Translations under genes and position numbers: made by a program
The notes under the pieces: model-generated
Database searches by the model: none
The model's input: the letters and a program-made list of their open reading frames with translations, nothing else
What the model was told of the DNA's origin: nothing
Source: an uncultured Collinsella sp.
Lineage (GTDB): Bacteria; Actinomycetota; Coriobacteriia; Coriobacteriales; Coriobacteriaceae
Assembly: GCA_902489225.1 (NCBI GenBank)
Contig: CABTZA010000127.1
Coordinates: 1-5,306 of the forward strand
DNA length: 5,306 nucleotides
Direction of reading: 5' to 3'
In this document: piece after piece, positions 4,694-5,306 of the stretch
How positions within the stretch are numbered: the stretch's first letter is position 1
Layout: each line of letters starts with the position of its first letter

Positions 4694-4981
4694 ATGAGTA
4701 AGCAGGTCAGCTACGACTTCGAGGAGGTCGACGGCTCCTACGTCGAGACGAACCGCAGCGTCAGGTATCGCATCGGGAATAGGTTCCACCTCGGCGACAT
4801 CACCGACATCAGGATCTTGGAGAAGGGGGCCGAAAAGCTGGGCAAGCTCGACGGAGTCGAGTACTACATAGCCTCGCCCGTGACGTTTGCCGTCAGGGGG
4901 CGCGTCTACTACACGCTGGGCGACACGCTCGTCTACATGCCCGGCCTGGAGGAAGTCTACCTGGGCGGCGATGGGCGATGA
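4694..4981 (+). CDS. Hypothetical early protein, 95 aa
   Basis: A 95-aa protein with no family I recognise. It is mostly polar and beta-rich in appearance (YVETNRSVRYRIGN, VEYYIASPVTFAVRGRVYYT), with no signal peptide, membrane segment or cysteine. The ATG at 4694 follows GGAGG by five bases and is clearly better than upstream in-frame starts, which would run through the 36-aa gene. Its TGA overlaps the ATG of the next gene in ATGA, indicating translational coupling. Its place in the early region of a prophage suggests an accessory function in the lytic or replication phase, but the job is unknown. Confidence 0.75.
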   Translation: MSKQVSYDFEEVDGSYVETNRSVRYRIGNRFHLGDITDIRILEKGAEKLGKLDGVEYYIASPVTFAVRGRVYYTLGDTLVYMPGLEEVYLGGDGR

Positions 4982-5148
4982 GCAAGTTCTGTCAGGCGGT
5001 TCGCCTCGTGGTCGCCACCGTCGTCACCACGCCGCTCGTTCTGGTCGTCGCGGCGCTCACGCTGGTCGAGTGCCTCTTGAGGATGGTTTCCGGGGCGTTG
5101 ACAACGCTCGGCCTCTCAATCCTCAGGACTCTCAAGGGCGGCGAGTAG
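4978..5148 (+). CDS. Small membrane protein, 56 aa
   Basis: The ATG (4978-4980) overlaps the previous stop as ATGA; the product is 56 aa ending LKGGE. A basic start (MSKFCQAVR) is followed by a long hydrophobic run from about residue 9 to 31 (LVVATVVTTPLVLVVAALTL), then a second moderately hydrophobic stretch containing arginines. One membrane helix is expected, probably with the N-terminus inside. There is no clear Shine-Dalgarno of its own, consistent with coupled translation. Small membrane proteins in this place can be superinfection-exclusion, holin-like or unknown early proteins; the sequence does not decide. Confidence 0.65.
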   Translation: MSKFCQAVRLVVATVVTTPLVLVVAALTLVECLLRMVSGALTTLGLSILRTLKGGE

Positions 5149-5165
5149 CGATGGGGGGTGCGGAA

Positions 5166-5306
5166 ATGCCCGACTGGCTCCCGTGGGCCGTCAACTTCAC
5201 GGCGTGCCTAGCGACCGGAATCCTGTTCCGAGTTCATGCCATCGACGAGCGCGTGAAGGAAATCAAACGCGAACTCGACGAGCTGGCTGAACGGGAACGG
5301 AAGGAG
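5166..5306 (+). CDS. Membrane-anchored coiled-coil protein, 5' part (cut by window edge)
   Basis: The frame is open from ATG 5166 to the edge, giving 47 visible residues. It begins MPDWLPWAVNFTACLATGIL, an N-terminal membrane segment or anchor, followed by a charged helix (IDERVKEIKRELDELAERER) with heptad spacing typical of a coiled coil. GGGGGTG before the ATG supports this start; the in-frame ATG at 5151, only two bases after the previous stop, has a weaker ribosome site. The arrangement resembles small phage membrane proteins with a cytoplasmic coiled coil. Function is unknown, and the C-terminus is outside the window. Confidence 0.55.
   Translation, partial: MPDWLPWAVNFTACLATGILFRVHAIDERVKEIKRELDELAERERKE

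Noticed and set aside
4487..4981. 164-aa frame starting inside the Cro-like gene
   Set aside because: Its first 69 codons overlap the Cro-like and 36-aa genes out of frame; the ATG at 4694 has the proper GGAGG.
5151..5165. Earlier ATG for the last gene
   Set aside because: It begins two bases after the previous stop with no good ribosome site, whereas the ATG at 5166 has a G-rich site at suitable distance; still possible.

Overview
The window looks like the junction between a bacterial chromosome and the left end of an integrated temperate phage or phage-like element. The host is probably a high-GC actinobacterium of the gut class Coriobacteriia, Collinsella or a relative. That guess rests on GC-rich codon use, strong GGAGG ribosome sites and the style of the intergenic hairpins. 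No rRNA or tRNA is present to confirm it.

Layout. Bases 1-421 are the 3' part of a chromosomal SGNH/GDSL-type hydrolase gene (+). Bases 422-810 hold no gene: there is a regular array of six 15-mers in alternating orientation (478-693), a long terminator-like hairpin (704-739) and a short stretch (740-810) where the attachment site most likely lies. A tyrosine recombinase (811-1938, -) follows. Its 222-base upstream region is highly structured and carries a possible 10-codon leader ORF plus mutually exclusive hairpins. Next, all on the minus strand, come a 210-aa protein of unknown function (2161-2793), a DUF3800-family protein (2790-3575) and a CI-like repressor with an S24/LexA-type C-terminal domain (3601-4221). 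Transcription runs repressor -> DUF3800 -> 210-aa protein, with a 25-base gap and then an ATGA overlap, so the three probably form one lysogenic operon. A divergent promoter region (4222-4338) contains strong inverted operators. To its right, on the plus strand, lie a small Cro-like HTH gene (4339-4542) and a run of short early genes: 36 aa, 95 aa, a 56-aa membrane protein, and a membrane/coiled-coil protein cut by the window edge.

How it fits together. The integrase fixes the element in the chromosome, and the repressor/Cro pair forms the lysogeny switch across the shared operator region. The DUF3800 plus 210-aa pair sits between int and cI, the usual place for superinfection-exclusion or other lysogenic-conversion genes, and would be made together with the repressor. 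This pair has lower GC than the integrase and is the best candidate for an undescribed system, either anti-phage defence or toxin-antitoxin. The repressor is unusual because the expected S24 cleavage-site and catalytic positions all appear substituted.
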